Positions 9,380-18,925 of a stretch of DNA of 64,000 nucleotides are shown here, one piece after another. Both the position numbers and the translations under genes were made by a program. The DNA comes from Burkholderia sp. USMB20. Lineage in GTDB: Bacteria; Pseudomonadota; Gammaproteobacteria; Burkholderiales; Burkholderiaceae. The stretch lies in contig NZ_JTAN02000010.1 in NCBI RefSeq assembly GCF_000949135.2, positions 248,001 through 312,000 on the forward strand. The letters are read 5' to 3'. The notes beneath the pieces are model-generated. The model was not told the origin of the DNA. It searched no databases and worked only from the letters and a program-made list of their open reading frames with translations. Each line of letters starts with the position of its first letter. The stretch's first letter is position 1.

Positions 9380-10390
9380 ATGTTCACATTCGTGTTGCGC
9401 CGCGTGGGCATGGTGATCCCGACCTTCATCGGCATCACCATCCTGGCGTTTGCGCTGATTCACCTGATACCGGGCGACCCCATCGAAGTGATGATGGGCG
9501 AGCGCGGCGTCGATCCCGCGATGCATGCGGAGGCCATGAAACGCCTCGGGCTCGACCAGCCGCTGCCCCTGCAGTACATCCACTACATCGGCCGGGCGCT
9601 GCATGGCGACCTCGGCACGTCGATCATCACCAACACCAGCGTCGCGGGCGAATTCTTCGCGCGCTTCCCGGCGACCGTCGAACTGTCGCTGTGCGCGCTC
9701 GTGTTCGCGCTCGCGGTCGGGCTGCCGGCCGGCGTGATCGCCGCGCTGCGGCGCGGCTCGGTCGTCGATCATGGCGTGATGGGCACCGCGCTCACCGGCT
9801 ACTCGATGCCGATCTTCTGGTGGGGGCTGATCCTCATCATGGTGTTTTCGTCGTACCTCGGCTGGACGCCCGTGTCGGGCCGCATCGCGGTCGAATACGA
9901 TTTCCCGCATCCGACCGGCTTCATGCTGATCGACGCGCTGCTCGCACCCGACGAAGGCGCGTTCAAATCGGCGGTCAGCCACCTGATCCTGCCGGCGATC
10001 GTGCTCGGCACGATCCCGCTCGCGGTGATCGCGCGGATGACGCGCTCGTCGATGCTCGAAGTGCTGCGCGAGGACTACATCCGCACGGCGCGCGCGAAGG
10101 GGCTGTCGCCCGTGCGCGTGGTCGTCGTGCATGCGCTGCGCAATGCGCTGATCCCGGTCGTCACCGTGATCGGCCTGCAGATCGGCACGCTGCTGGCCGG
10201 CGCCGTGCTGACCGAGACGCTCTTTTCGTGGCCCGGTGTCGGCAAGTGGCTGATCGATGCGATCGGCCGCCGCGACTATCCGGTCGTCCAGGGCGGCATC
10301 CTGCTGATCGCGACGCTCGTGATCGTCGTGAACCTGGTCGTCGACCTGCTGTACGGCGTGCTGAATCCGCGCATCCGCCACACGAGGTAA
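9380..10390 (+). CDS. dppB: Peptide ABC transporter permease DppB
   Basis: 336 residues, about six membrane segments. The N-terminus (FTFVLRRVGMVIPTFIGITILAF) is the conserved first helix of DppB/OppB, with HLIPGDPIEVMMGERG following. The EAA-type coupling loop is REDYIRTARAKGLSPVRVVVVHALRNALIPVVT near residues 225-260, which docks on the ATPases. It forms the heterodimeric channel with DppC, whose gene starts 4 bases after this stop. Confidence 0.95.
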   Translation: MFTFVLRRVGMVIPTFIGITILAFALIHLIPGDPIEVMMGERGVDPAMHAEAMKRLGLDQPLPLQYIHYIGRALHGDLGTSIITNTSVAGEFFARFPATVELSLCALVFALAVGLPAGVIAALRRGSVVDHGVMGTALTGYSMPIFWWGLILIMVFSSYLGWTPVSGRIAVEYDFPHPTGFMLIDALLAPDEGAFKSAVSHLILPAIVLGTIPLAVIARMTRSSMLEVLREDYIRTARAKGLSPVRVVVVHALRNALIPVVTVIGLQIGTLLAGAVLTETLFSWPGVGKWLIDAIGRRDYPVVQGGILLIATLVIVVNLVVDLLYGVLNPRIRHTR

Positions 10391-10394
10391 TCCC

Positions 10395-11312
10395 ATGAGC
10401 AATCTGCAAAACACCCTGCCGAGCGAATCCGCGCCGGCCGGCGGCCGTGCGCTCGCGCTGCGCGAGTTCTGGGCCAATTTCTCGCGCAACCGCGGCGCCG
10501 TCGGCGCCGGCATCGTCGTGCTGGTGCTGATCCTCGTCGCGCTGTTCGCGCCGCTGATCGCGCCGCACAGCCCGGTCGAGCAATACCGCGACTACGTGAA
10601 GATCCCGCCCGCATGGCTCGCGGGCGGCAACTGGCAGTTCATCCTCGGCACCGACGAAGCGGGCCGCGACATCCTTTCGCGCCTGATGTTCGGCGCGCGC
10701 ATGTCGTTCTGGATCGGCTTCGTGTCGGTCGTGCTCGCGCTGATCCCCGGCATCGTGCTCGGGCTGATCGCCGCGTTCTTCCAGAAGTGGGCCGACACGC
10801 CCGTGATGCGCATCATGGACGTGCTGCTCGCGCTGCCGTCGCTGCTGCTCGCGGTCGCGGTCGTCGCGATCATCGGCCCGGGCCTCACCAACACGATGTT
10901 CGCGATCGCGATCGTCGCGCTGCCGGCCTACGTGCGCCTCACGCGCGCATCCGCGCTCGGCGAGCTGCAGAAGGAGTACGTGACGGCGTCGCGCGTGGCC
11001 GGTGCCGGCACGCTGCGCCTGATGTTCTCGCAGGTGCTGCCGAACTGCACGGCGCCGCTGATCGTGCAGGCGACGCTCGGCTTCTCGTCGGCCATCCTCG
11101 ACGCGGCCGCGCTCGGCTTCCTCGGCCTCGGCGTGCAGCCGCCGACCGCCGAGTGGGGCGCGATGCTCGCGTCCGCGCGCGACTACATCGACAACGCATG
11201 GTGGATCGTGACGATGCCGGGCCTGTCGATCCTGATTTCGGTGCTCGCGATCAACCTGCTCGGCGACGGGCTGCGCGACGCGCTCGATCCCAAACTGAAG
11301 CGGATGGCGTGA
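10395..11312 (+). CDS. dppC: Peptide ABC transporter permease DppC
   Basis: 305 residues with an N-terminal cytoplasmic tail, a first helix ([21 protein letters not shown]) and the OppC-type sequence [21 protein letters not shown]. The EAA loop is [26 protein letters not shown]. It pairs with DppB as the inner-membrane peptide channel. Its TGA and the dppD ATG are separated by two bases, implying tight translational coupling. Confidence 0.95.
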   Translation: MSNLQNTLPSESAPAGGRALALREFWANFSRNRGAVGAGIVVLVLILVALFAPLIAPHSPVEQYRDYVKIPPAWLAGGNWQFILGTDEAGRDILSRLMFGARMSFWIGFVSVVLALIPGIVLGLIAAFFQKWADTPVMRIMDVLLALPSLLLAVAVVAIIGPGLTNTMFAIAIVALPAYVRLTRASALGELQKEYVTASRVAGAGTLRLMFSQVLPNCTAPLIVQATLGFSSAILDAAALGFLGLGVQPPTAEWGAMLASARDYIDNAWWIVTMPGLSILISVLAINLLGDGLRDALDPKLKRMA

Positions 11313-11314
11313 CC

Positions 11315-12309
11315 ATGAGCCAAGATCTACTGACTATCCGCAATCTCGCGGTGAACTTCAACGGCCTGCCCGCGGTCGACCGGATCAACCTGTCGATCGC
11401 GCCGGGCGAGGTGGTGGGCGTCGTCGGCGAATCGGGCTCGGGCAAGAGCGTGACGATGATGGCGCTGATGGGCCTGATCGATGCGCCGGGCAAGGTGACG
11501 GCCGACGAGGTCACGTTCAACGGCGTGGACCTGCTGAAGGCGTCGCCGAAGGCGCGCCGCAAGATCGTCGGCAAGGACATCGCGATGGTGTTCCAGGACG
11601 CGCTGACGAGCCTGAACCCGAGCTACACGGTCGGCTACCAGATCAAGGAGGTGCTGAAGCTGCACGAAGGCCTGCGCGGCGACGCGCTGCACCGGCGCGC
11701 GCTCGAGCTGCTCGACCAGGTCGGCATTCCGGATGCGAAGAACCGCATCACGGCGTTCCCGCACCAGATGTCGGGCGGCATGAACCAGCGCGTGATGATC
11801 GCGATGGCGGTCGCGTGCAACCCGAAGCTGCTGATCGCCGACGAGCCGACCACCGCGCTCGACGTGACGATCCAGGCGCAGATCATGGACCTGCTCGTGA
11901 AGCTGCAGAAGGAGCGCGGGATGGCGCTCGTGCTGATCTCGCACGACCTGGCCGTCGTGTCGGAGGTCGCGCAGCGCGTCGCGGTGATGTATGCGGGCGA
12001 GGTCATCGAGACCAATCGCGTGCCGGACATCTTCCGTGCGCCGCATCATCCGTATACCGAAGCGCTGCTCGCGGCGATTCCCGAGCACAATCAGGGGGCG
12101 CGTCGCCTTGCCGCATTGCCGGGCATGGTGCCGGGCCGCGATGATCGCCCGTCCGGGTGCCTGTTCGCGCCGCGCTGCAAGTACGTCGTCGACGATTGCC
12201 GCAAGGCGCGTCCGGCGCTCGATACGCTGGTGCCGGCCAACGATGCGATGCGCGCGCGCTGCATCAAGCCGCTCAATGTTTCCAACCTCGACCTGACGGG
12301 AGGCGCACG

Positions 12310-12313
<4 letters not shown>
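11315..12313 (+). CDS. dppD: Peptide ABC transporter ATPase DppD
   Basis: 332 residues from ATG at 11315 ([15 protein letters not shown]). It has Walker A GESGSGKS near residue 41, the ABC signature SGGMNQRV, Walker B LLIADEPT and the H-loop ISHDLAVV. The C-terminal oligopeptide-transporter domain has the Cys-rich pattern ([16 protein letters not shown]... CI), which binds an Fe-S cluster in some family members. One of two ATPase subunits. It overlaps dppF by four bases (ATGA). Confidence 0.95.
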
Positions 12314-13326
<1,013 letters not shown>

Positions 13327-13384
13327 TGGTTTGGCGGCGCGCGCGCCTGGCGTGCGCCGTTCGGGGGGCGGCCGCGCGCGCGTG

Positions 13385-14464
13385 ATGCGCGCGTGTCGCA
13401 ATGCACGGCGCTGGAGCGTGCGCACGGTCACGGGCGCGGCGCTGGCCGGCGCGTGCGTGGCGGCCAGCGTGCTGGTCCCGGTCGACGCCGCGCGTGCCGA
13501 AGGGCGCGCGCCGGCGAGTTCGCCGATCCATCCGTCGCAGGTTCCGCCGCCCGGCATGAACCTGCCGGGCTTCCACGTGCCGTCCGTGTCGAACGGCACG
13601 GTCGCGCGCGGCACGGTGCGCGTGCAGCCGGCGCGCATGCCGTTCTATGTCGCCACCCGGGGCAGGGTCACGCTGTACGTGCTCGGCACGCTGCACACGG
13701 GCGACCCGTCCGACTATCCGCCCGCGCAGCCGTTCCGGCCGCGCATCCTCGCGGCGCTCGCCGCGTCGCCGACGCTCGCGCTCGAGCTGTCGCCGGACGA
13801 TCTCCTCGAATCGCAGGACGACGTGTCGAAGTACGGCGTGTGCCGCTACCCGTGCCTGCAGCGCCTGCTGCCCGAGCCGCAGTGGCAGCGCCTAGCGGCG
13901 CGCCTGCGCGGCAACCCGGCCGCGCTCGCGGAGATCCGCCGGATGCGGCCGTGGCTCGCGGCGCTGGTCGTCGAAACCTACGACTCGCTGGCGGCCGGCC
14001 TGCAGACCGAGTACGGCACCGAGGCGCAGCTGCAGAACGTGTTCCTGAAGAAGAAGGGCGGCCGCGTGATCGGGCTCGAGACGCTCGCCGAGCAGATGCG
14101 CGCGTTCACCGGGCTGACGCTCGCCGAGCAGCGCGAGATGCTCGCGCAGGACATGGTGCAGACCCCGGCGCAGAACGCCGACGACATCAAGGCGCTGCAC
14201 CGGCTGTGGCGAATTGGCGACGCCGACGCGATCTCGGCGTGGGCGGTCGCGAAGAGCGAGCGGCTGGCCCGTTCGAAGGCGCTGTCGGCGTCGATCGACA
14301 ACAAGATCCTGTACGAGCGCAACCGGCGCTTCGTTGCACGGATGACGGCAATCGCCGCGCCGAACCGGCCGGTATTCGTGGCCATCGGCGCGCTGCATCT
14401 GGGCGGCCCGCGCGGCGTGCTCGAATTGTTGCGCCAGCAAGGGTATCAGGTCGACGCGAACTGA
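13385..14464 (+). CDS. TraB/GumN family protein, exported
   Basis: 359 residues from ATG at 13385. The frame also offers ATG 13319 (overlapping dppF), but MRACRNARRW followed by a hydrophobic stretch (TVTGAALAGACVAASVLV) makes a better signal peptide. The TraB/GumN fold is shown by YVLGTLHTGD near residue 103, GLETLAEQM in the middle and AIGALHLGGPRGVLELLRQQG at the C-terminus; these carry the two conserved GxxH motifs and the Glu of the Tiki-type metalloprotease clan. A peptidase role is an inference from that clan. As the last gene of the dpp operon it could process peptides before uptake. Confidence 0.82.
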   Translation: MRACRNARRWSVRTVTGAALAGACVAASVLVPVDAARAEGRAPASSPIHPSQVPPPGMNLPGFHVPSVSNGTVARGTVRVQPARMPFYVATRGRVTLYVLGTLHTGDPSDYPPAQPFRPRILAALAASPTLALELSPDDLLESQDDVSKYGVCRYPCLQRLLPEPQWQRLAARLRGNPAALAEIRRMRPWLAALVVETYDSLAAGLQTEYGTEAQLQNVFLKKKGGRVIGLETLAEQMRAFTGLTLAEQREMLAQDMVQTPAQNADDIKALHRLWRIGDADAISAWAVAKSERLARSKALSASIDNKILYERNRRFVARMTAIAAPNRPVFVAIGALHLGGPRGVLELLRQQGYQVDAN

Positions 14465-14594
14465 TTGCGCCGCGCACCGCGCGCCGATCCTCCCCTGTTT
14501 GATCGACGAGATGCACGCGCTGCGAGGCGCCCGCGCGGCCACGCGGCTCGATAAGGAAAACCCTCGAATCTTCAGGAAATAGCGTTTAAAACGA

Positions 14595-14624
14595 TTGACA
14601 TCCGGTTCTGCCAATCTCTATTCT
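14595..14624 (+). promoter_or_regulatory. Candidate sigma-70 promoter of an orphan transcript
   Basis: TTGACA (14595-14600) matches the -35 consensus exactly; TATTCT (14619-14624) is a 4/6 match to the -10 after an 18-base spacer. It lies in an AT-rich pocket and points away from the dpp operon into a region with no gene. Confidence 0.5.
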
Positions 14625-14949
14625 TCATCCCACAAGTTGAAAAAATGAAAAGAATAGATAAGTTCTACGGGGTAGCAGAAAACAAAGCGCGGGGTTAGCG
14701 TAGCCGGCACGTATGTAACGTGCCGGCCGCGGAGTGTCTGCATGCACGGCGGGGCCAAACATCGTCGGCACAACAAATGCATGCGACAGACTTGCGGCAT
14801 AAGCAACGTTCCGTCGTCCGACCGGGGGAAGCAGCAAGCGGGCGGCGGCGGACGTTTTTTGATCCGGAGCATGTTTCCGGTCACCGTCGACAGACGGTTT
14901 CGGGGGGCGAATCGACAGACGGCGAAGTCCGCGGCGATTGCGCCAACAG

Positions 14950-14979
14950 AAAAGCGCCACGAGGGCGCTTTTTTCTTTT
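14950..14979. terminator. Bidirectional terminator downstream of pxpA
   Basis: The stem AAAAGCGCC/GGCGCTTTT (14950-14958 with 14964-14972) has T tracts on both strands. It lies 55 bases after the pxpA stop and can end the minus-strand pxp operon. On the plus strand it could also end the orphan transcript from 14595. Confidence 0.85.
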
Positions 14980-15034
14980 GTGGCGGCGGTTTTCGACCTG
15001 CGACGGCTGAGCGCTTCGACGACGCGTCACGCCG

Positions 15035-15799
15035 TCATGCGTCTTCCCCGGCCTGCAGCGCGCCGGGCGCGACGACGTCGACCCCCGCCGCTTCGAGCGC
15101 CGCGCGGATCCGTTTCGCGAACGCGAGCGCATGCGGGCCGTCGCCGTGCAGGCAGACCGTCTGCGCGTTGAGCGGCACCCACTCGCCGCTCACTGCCCGC
15201 ACCTGCCGCTCGCGCACCATGTCGAGCGTGCGCGCGAGCACCGCATCTTCATCGTCGATCAGCGCGCCGGGCTGGCTGCGCGGCACGAGCGAGCCGTCCG
15301 CGCGGTAGCCGCGATCGGCGAACACTTCCTCCACCGCGGCGAGCCCCGCGTGGCGCGCGGCCGCGACGAACACGCTGTTCGCGAGCCCGAACACGGCCAG
15401 CGACGGATCGAAGTCGTGGATCGCGGACACCACCGCGTCGGCGATCAGCGGGTCGCGCGCGGCCTGGTTGTACAGCGCGCCGTGCGGCTTCACGTGCGCG
15501 ATGCGGCCGCCCTCGGCCTGCGCGATCGCCGACAGCGCGCCGAGCTGGTACAGCACGCCCGCATAGATGTCGCCGGCCGGCAGCTGCATTTCCTTGCGGC
15601 CGAAATTCTCCGGGTCGTGAAAGCTCGGGTGCGCGCCGATCGACACGCCTTTCTGCACGGCCCAGCGCACGCAGTCGCGCATCGCGTTGGCGCCGCCCGC
15701 ATGCCAGCCGCACGCGATGTTCGCCGACGTGACGAGGTCGAGCAGCGCCTCGTCCGATCCGCATCCTTCACCGAGATCGGCATTCAGATCGATTTCCAT
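15035..15799 (-). CDS. pxpA: 5-oxoprolinase subunit PxpA (LamB/YcsF family)
   Basis: 254 residues from [14 protein letters not shown]. The family start DLNADLGEG and [32 protein letters not shown] and the C-terminal [17 protein letters not shown] are intact, carrying the polar residues of the PxpA active site. With PxpB and PxpC it forms the ATP-dependent prokaryotic 5-oxoprolinase that hydrolyses pyroglutamate, a damage product of glutamine and glutamate metabolism, to glutamate. It is the last gene of the pxpB-pxpC-pxpA operon. Confidence 0.95.
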   Translation of the reverse strand: MEIDLNADLGEGCGSDEALLDLVTSANIACGWHAGGANAMRDCVRWAVQKGVSIGAHPSFHDPENFGRKEMQLPAGDIYAGVLYQLGALSAIAQAEGGRIAHVKPHGALYNQAARDPLIADAVVSAIHDFDPSLAVFGLANSVFVAAARHAGLAAVEEVFADRGYRADGSLVPRSQPGALIDDEDAVLARTLDMVRERQVRAVSGEWVPLNAQTVCLHGDGPHALAFAKRIRAALEAAGVDVVAPGALQAGEDA

Positions 15800-15853
15800 G
15801 ATGTTCCTCGTCCACGGGTGCGTGGCGCGTCCTTCGTCCTGCTTCCGTCATTG

Positions 15854-16917
15854 TCACGCCGCGCGCGATTGCGCGCGGCGGCGCGTTTCCTCGCGCATCT
15901 CGATCGCGACGTCGATCTGGCGCAGATAGGCACGTTCTGCGACCAGGGCGGCGCGCGCGGCGTCGGGTGTCGTGCGCACGAAGCGGATCGGCAGGTTGAG
16001 CCGCGCCTGTGCGAGTTTCCAGAGATCCGCGCGGATCACCGTGCCGATCTTCGGATAGCCGCCGGTGGTCTGCGCGTCGTGCATCAGCACGATCGGCTGG
16101 CCGTTCGGCGGCACCTGGATCGTGCCGGGCAGCACCGCGTGCGACAGCAGCTCGACCGGCCGCTCGCGCACCAGTTCGGCGCCGGCGAGACGATAGCCCA
16201 TCCGGTTGCTGTTCGCGGTGACGAGCCATTCCTCGTCCCAGAACGCCTGCTGCGAATCGGCCGCGAACGACGCGTAGTCGGGGCCCGGCAGCACGCGCAC
16301 GGGCATCGCCCACGGCGCATGCGCGGGCCGGTGGCGGCGCGGCGGTTCGTCGACGGCACGAACGCGCACCACGCGGGCGCCTTCACGCGAATTCGGGCGC
16401 GTCGCCGCGAGGCAGCCGGCGCCGGCCGGCGGCACGCCGACCGGAGCCGGTCGCCGTCGCGCAGCGCGCGCCGCCGCAAGGCCGCCGAAGCGCGACGCGA
16501 GATCGGTGCTGCGCGAGCCGAGCATCGGCAGCACGTCGATGCCGCCCGCGATGCACAGGTAGCCGCGCATGCCGCGTTTCGCGGCCGGCAGCACAGCGTC
16601 TGGCCGGCGTCGACCGGCAGGCTCCACCAGGAATACACGGGCCGGCCGTCGAGCGTCGCGCCGAATTCGGTGCCGGTGATCGCGATGCGCGTCGCGCGCG
16701 TGAAGCGGAACGCGGCCGGGCCGATCGTGATTTCGACGGCCGCCGCGTCGGGGCGGTTGCCGACGAGCCGGTTGCCGACCTCGAGCGCGAGGCCGTCGAG
16801 CGCGCCGCCCTGCGCGACGCCGAGATGGCGCGTGCCGCGGCGGCCGAGATCCTGCACGGTCGACAGCGGGCCGGCGCGGACGACCTCGATCGTGCCCGGT
16901 GCGGTGTTCTGGCTCAT
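15854..16917 (-). pseudogene. pxpC: 5-oxoprolinase subunit PxpC, frameshifted
   Basis: The biotin-dependent carboxyltransferase-like subunit starts at ATG 16917 (MSQNTAPGTIEVVRAG), overlapping the pxpB stop by four bases. The N-terminal third is in one frame up to ...SLPVDAGQTL. The expected VLPAAKRGMRGYLCIAGG continues only in the next frame, so one base is missing near 16594. Further on, a short stretch around 16478-16443 encodes RALRDGDRL in yet another frame, consistent with a compensating +1/-1 pair. The C-terminal part (VRVLPGPDY..., PNGQPIVLMHDAQTTGGYPKIG) is good PxpC sequence. As given the gene cannot make full-length PxpC; sequencing error is an alternative. Confidence 0.8.
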
Positions 16918-17570
16918 GTCGCGTCGACTCCGGCAATGGTGAAGCGTACGCGGTCGCCGGGCAGCAGCAGCGTGGGCTGCGGCCGCGCCGGGTCGAACAG
17001 CACGTGCGACGTGCGGCCGATCAGCTGCCAGCCGCCGGGCGATGTGGCCGGATAGATGCCCGTCTGCGCACCGCCGATGCCGACCGAGCCGGCCGGCACC
17101 TCGAGGCGCGGGGCCGCGCGGCGCGGCGTGTGCAGCGACGCATCGAGGCCGCCGAGATACGCGAAGCCCGGCTGGAAGCCGACGAAGAACACGACGTAGG
17201 CGCCGGCCGCGTGGCGCGCGACGACTTCGTCGGCCGACAGCCCGGTGTGCGCGGCGACGGCGGCGAGGTCGGGACCGGCGGCACCGCCGTATTCGACCGG
17301 GATGTCGATTTCCCGGCCGTCCGCGTGCTCGACGTCGGCGGTTTCCCACGCGTCGCGCAGCGCCGGCGTGAGCGAGTCGGCCGTCGTGGCGAGCGCGTCG
17401 AACACGATCGTCAGGTTGTTCATGCCCGGCACGACGTCGATCACGTCGGGCCACGCGCGCGCGACCTCGGCGACGGCCCAGACGCGGCGCTGGCAATCGA
17501 GCGTGGCGGGCGGCGGTACCTCGCAGACGAGGGCGGCATCGCCGAGCGGATAAATGCGGGGTTGCGTCAT
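16914..17570 (-). CDS. pxpB: 5-oxoprolinase subunit PxpB (KipI-like)
   Basis: 218 residues. PLGDAALVCEV at the start, VPGMNNLTIVFD, the FFVGFQPGFAYLGGL segment and PAGSVGIGGAQTGIYP.SPGGWQLIGRT (cyclophilin-like AHS1 domain) identify the family. It forms a complex with PxpC. It is the first gene of the operon and faces a MarR-like regulator across about 150 bases that contain a palindrome, the likely control point. Confidence 0.94.
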   Translation of the reverse strand: MTQPRIYPLGDAALVCEVPPPATLDCQRRVWAVAEVARAWPDVIDVVPGMNNLTIVFDALATTADSLTPALRDAWETADVEHADGREIDIPVEYGGAAGPDLAAVAAHTGLSADEVVARHAAGAYVVFFVGFQPGFAYLGGLDASLHTPRRAAPRLEVPAGSVGIGGAQTGIYPATSPGGWQLIGRTSHVLFDPARPQPTLLLPGDRVRFTIAGVDAT

Positions 17571-17607
17571 CGGACTGGCACGGTTCGGACGGCAATGTTA
17601 GCGCACA

Positions 17608-17628
17608 TTGTCAATAAAATATCGACAA
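17608..17628. promoter_or_regulatory. Imperfect palindrome between pxpB and the MarR-like gene
   Basis: TTGTCAATA (17608-17616), three A, then TATCGACAA (17620-17628): 8 of 9 positions pair. It is AT-rich in a GC-rich genome and lies 38 bases upstream of the pxpB start (minus) and about 90 upstream of the regulator start. Size and symmetry fit a MarR-type dimer site; that the neighbour binds it is inferred. Confidence 0.5.
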
Positions 17629-17718
17629 CTTCCCAATAAGCGTTTTCGCCTAGCCCGTATGTCCGGGCTTCTGGCGTACACTCGGCACACCCTGTCATCC
17701 GGCTTGCTCCGCCTTTCC

Positions 17719-18231
17719 ATGAAGCGTCCTGCGACCAAGATCGTGTCATCCGAACACCTCGTTTCCGATTCGAGCGCGGAGCTGTCGGAACTCGAATACG
17801 GGCTCATCATGGCCGGCAACGCATTCAACCGCTGGATGGTGCGCTGCATGTCGGCCGCGGGCGCGAAGGACATGACGGCGGTCGAGGTGTCGCTGCTGCA
17901 TCACGTGAGCCACCGCGAACGCAAGAAGAAGCTCGCCGACATCTGCTTCGTGCTCAATATCGAGGATACGCACGTCGCGACCTATGCGCTGAAAAAACTG
18001 ATCGCGCGCGGCTATGTGAAGAGCGAGAAGAGCGGCAAGGAGGTGTTCTTCTTCGCGACCGACGCGGGCCGCGAGCTGTGCCTGAAGTATCGGGAGGTGC
18101 GCGAGCACTGCCTGATCGAGACGCTCAAGGACAGCGGCCTCACCAACGAGCAGATCGGCGACGCGGCGCAGTTGCTGCGCCACGCATCGGGCCTCTACGA
18201 CACGGCCGCGCGCGCGGCGGCGTCGCTGTAA
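17719..18231 (+). CDS. Winged-helix transcriptional regulator, MarR-like
   Basis: 170 residues from ATG at 17719 (MKRPATKIVSSEH). The frame is open to 17608, but the upstream part overlaps the palindromic intergenic region. The central LEYGLIMAGNAFNRWMVRCMSAAG helix and the segment DMTAVEVSLLHHV, KKLADICFVLNIEDTHVATYALKKLIARGYV followed by a Lys/Phe-rich wing (SEKSGKEVFFFAT) form a winged helix-turn-helix. The recognition helix contains NIEDTHVATYALKKL. It is divergent from the pxp operon and a natural candidate for its regulator, though this is position-based. Confidence 0.82.
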   Translation: MKRPATKIVSSEHLVSDSSAELSELEYGLIMAGNAFNRWMVRCMSAAGAKDMTAVEVSLLHHVSHRERKKKLADICFVLNIEDTHVATYALKKLIARGYVKSEKSGKEVFFFATDAGRELCLKYREVREHCLIETLKDSGLTNEQIGDAAQLLRHASGLYDTAARAAASL

Positions 18232-18311
18232 ACGATTGCGGACGGGAGGGTGAACGCGGTGAGCGCGGTGACGCGCGGCATGCCGCTCACGCAGCAGCGC
18301 GCGCCGCGTCA

Positions 18312-18917
18312 TCAGGCGGCGGGGTAAAGCGCGCCGTCGGTCACGATCCAGCGCATCGCGAGATCGTGCGCCTCGGCCGGCAGCGCATCGACGCGGCACG
18401 CTTCATACGCGATGCCGACCGTCACCGGCAGCGTGTCGCCGGGCCACACCGCGAGCGTGCGGTCGTAGTAGCCGCCGCCGTAGCCGAGCCGGTAGCGCTG
18501 CAGATCGAATCCCACGCACGGAATCAGCAGCAGGTCGGGCACGACGACGACGCCCGACGCCGGTTCCGGAATCCGGTGATGGCCTTCGCGCATCGGCGTA
18601 TCCGCATCCCACGCATGGAACGCGAGCGGCGTGTGACGCTCGCCGATCACCGGCAGCGCGGCGCGGCGGCCCGTGCCGGCCGCGGCCCACGCGAGCACCG
18701 CGTCGCGCGCGTCGAATTCGCCCGGCAGCGGCCAGTAGAAGCCGACCGTCGCGGGCGCGAGGCGCTCGAGCAACAGGCGCAGCCGCGCGTCGAGCGCGGC
18801 GTTCGCAGCGGGCTGCGACGCGGCGTCGCGACGCGCGCCGGACAGCGTTTTGCGCAGTGCAACCTTCGGGTTCGGCACAGGGTTGCATGCTATGCTTTCG
18901 CTCACTTCGTGCTCCAT
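18312..18917 (-). CDS. 5-formyltetrahydrofolate cyclo-ligase
   Basis: 201 residues. The catalytic signature RLGYGGGYYDRTL near residues 146-158, preceded by VPDLLLIPCVGFD, is diagnostic; KVALRKTLSGARR near the N-terminus supplies the ATP-binding Lys/Arg. The enzyme converts 5-formyl-THF to 5,10-methenyl-THF with ATP, recycling a folate side product (YgfA/Fau/MTHFS). The start codon lies only 8 bases from the divergent lytic transglycosylase start, so the two promoters must sit inside each other's coding region. Confidence 0.93.
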   Translation of the reverse strand: MEHEVSESIACNPVPNPKVALRKTLSGARRDAASQPAANAALDARLRLLLERLAPATVGFYWPLPGEFDARDAVLAWAAAGTGRRAALPVIGERHTPLAFHAWDADTPMREGHHRIPEPASGVVVVPDLLLIPCVGFDLQRYRLGYGGGYYDRTLAVWPGDTLPVTVGIAYEACRVDALPAEAHDLAMRWIVTDGALYPAA

Positions 18918-18925
18918 TCATAACG

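Larger units (their letters stand above)
14465..15034 (+). other. Non-coding region with candidate small transcript
   Basis: 570 bases without a recognisable gene between the TraB/GumN gene and the end of pxpA. Bases 14570-14700 are strikingly AT-rich for this genome. In order on the plus strand it holds a sigma-70-like promoter (14595-14624), a 17-codon reading frame (ATG 14645 to TAG 14698, weak ribosome site), a perfect 10-bp stem-loop (14703-14712 with 14718-14727) and a bidirectional terminator (14950-14979). This could be a small RNA gene, an attenuator-like leader or decayed DNA; I cannot decide. Confidence 0.45.

Noticed and set aside
7757-10513. 918-codon open frame antisense to dppA-dppC
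   Set aside because: It mirrors the codon structure of the dpp genes at high GC; composition is Arg/Asp/His/Leu-rich with no family features. The same applies to the other long antisense frames, for example 35136-37307 opposite flgI/flgJ.
18232-18311. 6S RNA next to the 5-formyl-THF cyclo-ligase gene, as in enterics
   Set aside because: The space upstream of the gene is only 8 bases and the downstream gap shows no 6S-like fold.
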